NCBI RefSeq assembly: GCF_001949145.1
Contig: NW_019091362.1
Coordinates: forward strand, 881,433 to 934,490
Origin: Acanthaster planci
Lineage: Eukaryota; Echinodermata; Asteroidea; Valvatida; Acanthasteridae
Direction: 5' to 3'
DNA length: 53,058 bases
The translations under genes were made by a program, and so were the position numbers. The notes under the pieces were generated by a model. The model did not search any database. It saw only the letters and a list, made by a program, of their open reading frames with translations, and had not been told where the DNA came from. Shown in pieces: positions 51,119 through 53,058 of the stretch. Position 1 is the stretch's first letter. Each line of letters starts with the position of its first letter.

Positions 51119-51632
51119 TTCGGTCGTCGCCCAGTGAACAAGGCGCTGCGGATGGAAAGGGCTGATGGCCTTTCACAGATTTTCGTGAAGGAAATACGTC
51201 ACACGGGGCCTCAGCTAACGATGCGCAGAAGCAGAGCAAATATCTGCCAGGCGCGCGAGCTCGCTCAATACGTTACACAAGCGGCGGTTAGCCATTTCAT
51301 ATTTTTTCTTTTTCTTCCTCCTTGTTGAAAATATTCTCGCTACACTTTATTCGTTCATCCAAAATTGATTAAGATAACTGATGATTTGAAATTTATTACC
51401 TGATCAGTTATACTTAGTGAGACGACAAATTACCACACTGTGATTGTACCAAGGCCATGGTTTTTATCATAGCTTTACCGACGTACTAAAGGCATTGTCA
51501 TTGGCAAACCAAGAAATTTAAGTATTAAACGTTTCGCCAACAGGAAGTGATAACCTCGCGGTCGCAGGTCGTGCACAATGTGGCCAATTACGGTGCAAAG
51601 ACATCAGATCGGGGCGCTGGGCGACGAGCGAA
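51119..51632. mobile_element. Non-autonomous DNA transposon, copy B, opposite orientation to copy A
   Basis: The plus strand here aligns along its length with the reverse complement of copy A. Matching segments include gaaggaaatacgtcac, gaaaatattctc.ctacacttta, gttcatccaaaatt and tttttatcata. Ends are ttcggtcgtcgcccag and, at the right, the reverse complement of ttcgctcgtcgcccagcgcc. Flanks CTGCAGGAG and CTGTAGTAG agree at 7 of 9 bases and may be a decayed target duplication. No coding capacity. Confidence 0.78.
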
Positions 51633-52977
51633 CTGTAGTAGGGCCCAAGTTATTTGTCCACAGTTTGATATTAATTTAAGAAAACCAGAGCTGATGAGGC
51701 AAGTCCTATGAGAGAATGTCCAGTCATGGAGAACTGCAAAATGGGGGGAAGGCGCACATCACTTCGGTCAAGGCTTGTGCCCCTGCTCCTAATTTCCTGC
51801 ATTTACCTGTGCGAACCAGTTTGGTATTGTTCATTGCGAAACCAGTGAATTTGAGAAGCACAAAGTACTCTGCAAATTTTGACCAAGTTATGCAATAAAC
51901 AATATCATAAGCAATAATTGAAGCATTTGTCTTAACCCCCCCAAGACAAATTCATTCTCCTTTCTCAGGAGGAAATATAGACTTTCCTGCACTAGACACG
52001 AGATCACAGGATTCACGATTGTGCGGTGTTAATTAATAATGTGCAGCCCGGGATAAACTACCAAAAGAGAACAGAAGTTCTTGTTTTAGCGCTTAAAGTA
52101 GAGAGAGGGCGCTATTGCATTTTCTCACTCTTCCAAATTTGAGGCCGACAGGTTTGGACAACCAAATAATGTGCGTACTGCAGCTTTTTCTCAATGCAGA
52201 GAACAAGGGTGTGTTGGAGCGCCCCCATATGGCAAGATATTGTCAATAGCGTCAGCTGAAGGATACTTATGGCTTTAATACTAAAACAATTTTATTTTGA
52301 GAATTTTATTTTATTGTGAGAACTTGTCTACTTTTCCGTGATAAGTTAGCATTATATTCCATATTTCGTTGATACATTATTATTGAAATCTATGTTTCCG
52401 ATTTAAGTTGAACCCTGTTATAAGAATGCCCTTGGGACTTTTCAAAATAACCTTGTTTTAACAGATACCTTGTGTGGTCAGTAATGGAAAACAAAGATTT
52501 GGCACCCGTGTTTTCCTTATGGAAAACAAAACTTGGCACCCGTGCTTTCCTTATTTGTGTTCGACCGTATATTACTTGTCATTATGCATGTGTTTCTTTG
52601 TTAAGTTTTGGTTGGTTTTTTTTTTCACGAAGAAGGTGTCACTCAAGTCTATATTCCACAAACTTTATGCACTTGAGTTTCGTGTTATTGCCTGTTAATT
52701 CAGTTTGTAAACATGAAATTGTGAGGATTAAAATGTTATTATCAGTCAATTATTCCGCCGCAGCTATGGATGTTTAAGGTATCAAACAAGATCAGCTATA
52801 AATTATCAGCATTAACAGGCGTGCCCTGTATTCTTAGAAAGCGTTAAGGCTTTTTTTCTACATGTGACAGTGATAGATGAGTAAAGCGTTGAGGTCCATC
52901 CGGCATTCTCAGCGAAAGTGTTTCTCTGCGCTGGATGTGTCTTATGCCGTAAATACCAGGCTCATTTCTGTTCTCAG
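51633..52977. other. Non-coding stretch upstream of a candidate plus-strand start
   Basis: Apart from the 35-base duplication at 52486-52555, I see no feature. Frames at 51716-51898 and 52472-52777 lack support. Confidence 0.35.
52486..52555 (+). repeat. Tandem duplication, two copies of 35 bases
   Basis: Copies at 52486-52520 and 52521-52555 share ggaaaacaaa..ttggcacccgtg.tttcctta with very few differences, so this is a recent local duplication. Confidence 0.85.
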
Positions 52978-53058
52978 CCATGGAGGCCAAGCCGCATAGT
53001 GTTTCAGCGCATGTCATGATGGTCCCGCGGTACAGTCCAAAGAAAACTGCATTTGAAA
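52978..53058 (+). CDS. Candidate exon with translation start, runs off the window
   Basis: Seen: ATG at 52980 in a strong start context (GCCATGGAGG), immediately after TTTCTGTTCTCAG, a good acceptor. The frame is open to the window edge (26 codons) and reads MEAKPHSVSAHVMMVPRYSP then KKTAFE. GC content rises. It is either the first coding exon of a rightward gene with an upstream non-coding exon, or an internal exon. Unrecognised from this fragment. Confidence 0.4.

Noticed and set aside
1-53058. CRISPR array, operons, phage or bacterial mobile elements
   Set aside because: No regularly spaced repeats of that type, no dense long frames and no ribosome binding sites. The sequence is clearly not prokaryotic in organisation.

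Overview
The window looks like animal (eukaryotic) nuclear DNA. It is AT-rich and gene-poor, has no long open frames, and carries many GT/AG-bounded short open stretches, poly-A/T and poly-G tracts, tRNA-derived and inverted-repeat elements, and a striking abundance of the palindromes TACATGTA/GTACATGTAC and, less often, ACCGGT. There is no bacterial-style gene density, operon or ribosome binding site. My best guess is a marine invertebrate deuterostome (amphioxus-like composition), but this is an impression and not a proof. No protein could be assigned to a named family, so gene symbols are left empty.
Minus strand: a series of candidate exons runs leftwards from a CpG-richer region at about 47.6-48.6 kb. 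Two candidate first coding exons each start with ATG and end at GTGAGT (48427-48579 and 47641-47715). Further candidates are 38188-38271, 36889-37068, 32314-32421, 28347-28439, 17966-18075, 1923-2092 and 281-679. Most of the junctions are phase 0. They could be parts of one long-intron gene that leaves the window at the left, but pseudo-exons are common in DNA of this kind and no homology search was possible.
Plus strand: a second, weaker chain with compatible phases is 24541-24719, 29221-29354, 35423-35528 and 42903-43035, with AATAAA at 43090. A separate 152-codon open frame lies at 19985-20443. A well-placed ATG at 52980 opens a frame that runs off the right edge. Two long genes interleaved on opposite strands would be unusual, so at least one chain is probably partly false.
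Repeats: the best-supported features are mobile or tandem DNA. Two related 0.5-kb inverted-repeat transposon copies lie head to head at 50017-50522 and 51119-51632, the first flanked by GTTTAAAC on both sides. A 40-bp minisatellite sits at 30691-31000. A tRNA-like sequence lies between two 58-bp direct repeats (16333-16628). There is a 120-bp MITE-like element at 9711-9830 and an AAGAAA-rich element with similar inverted ends at 34394-36264. A perfect match to the CTCF core consensus lies at 22225-22238. The remainder is non-coding DNA in which I see no gene.
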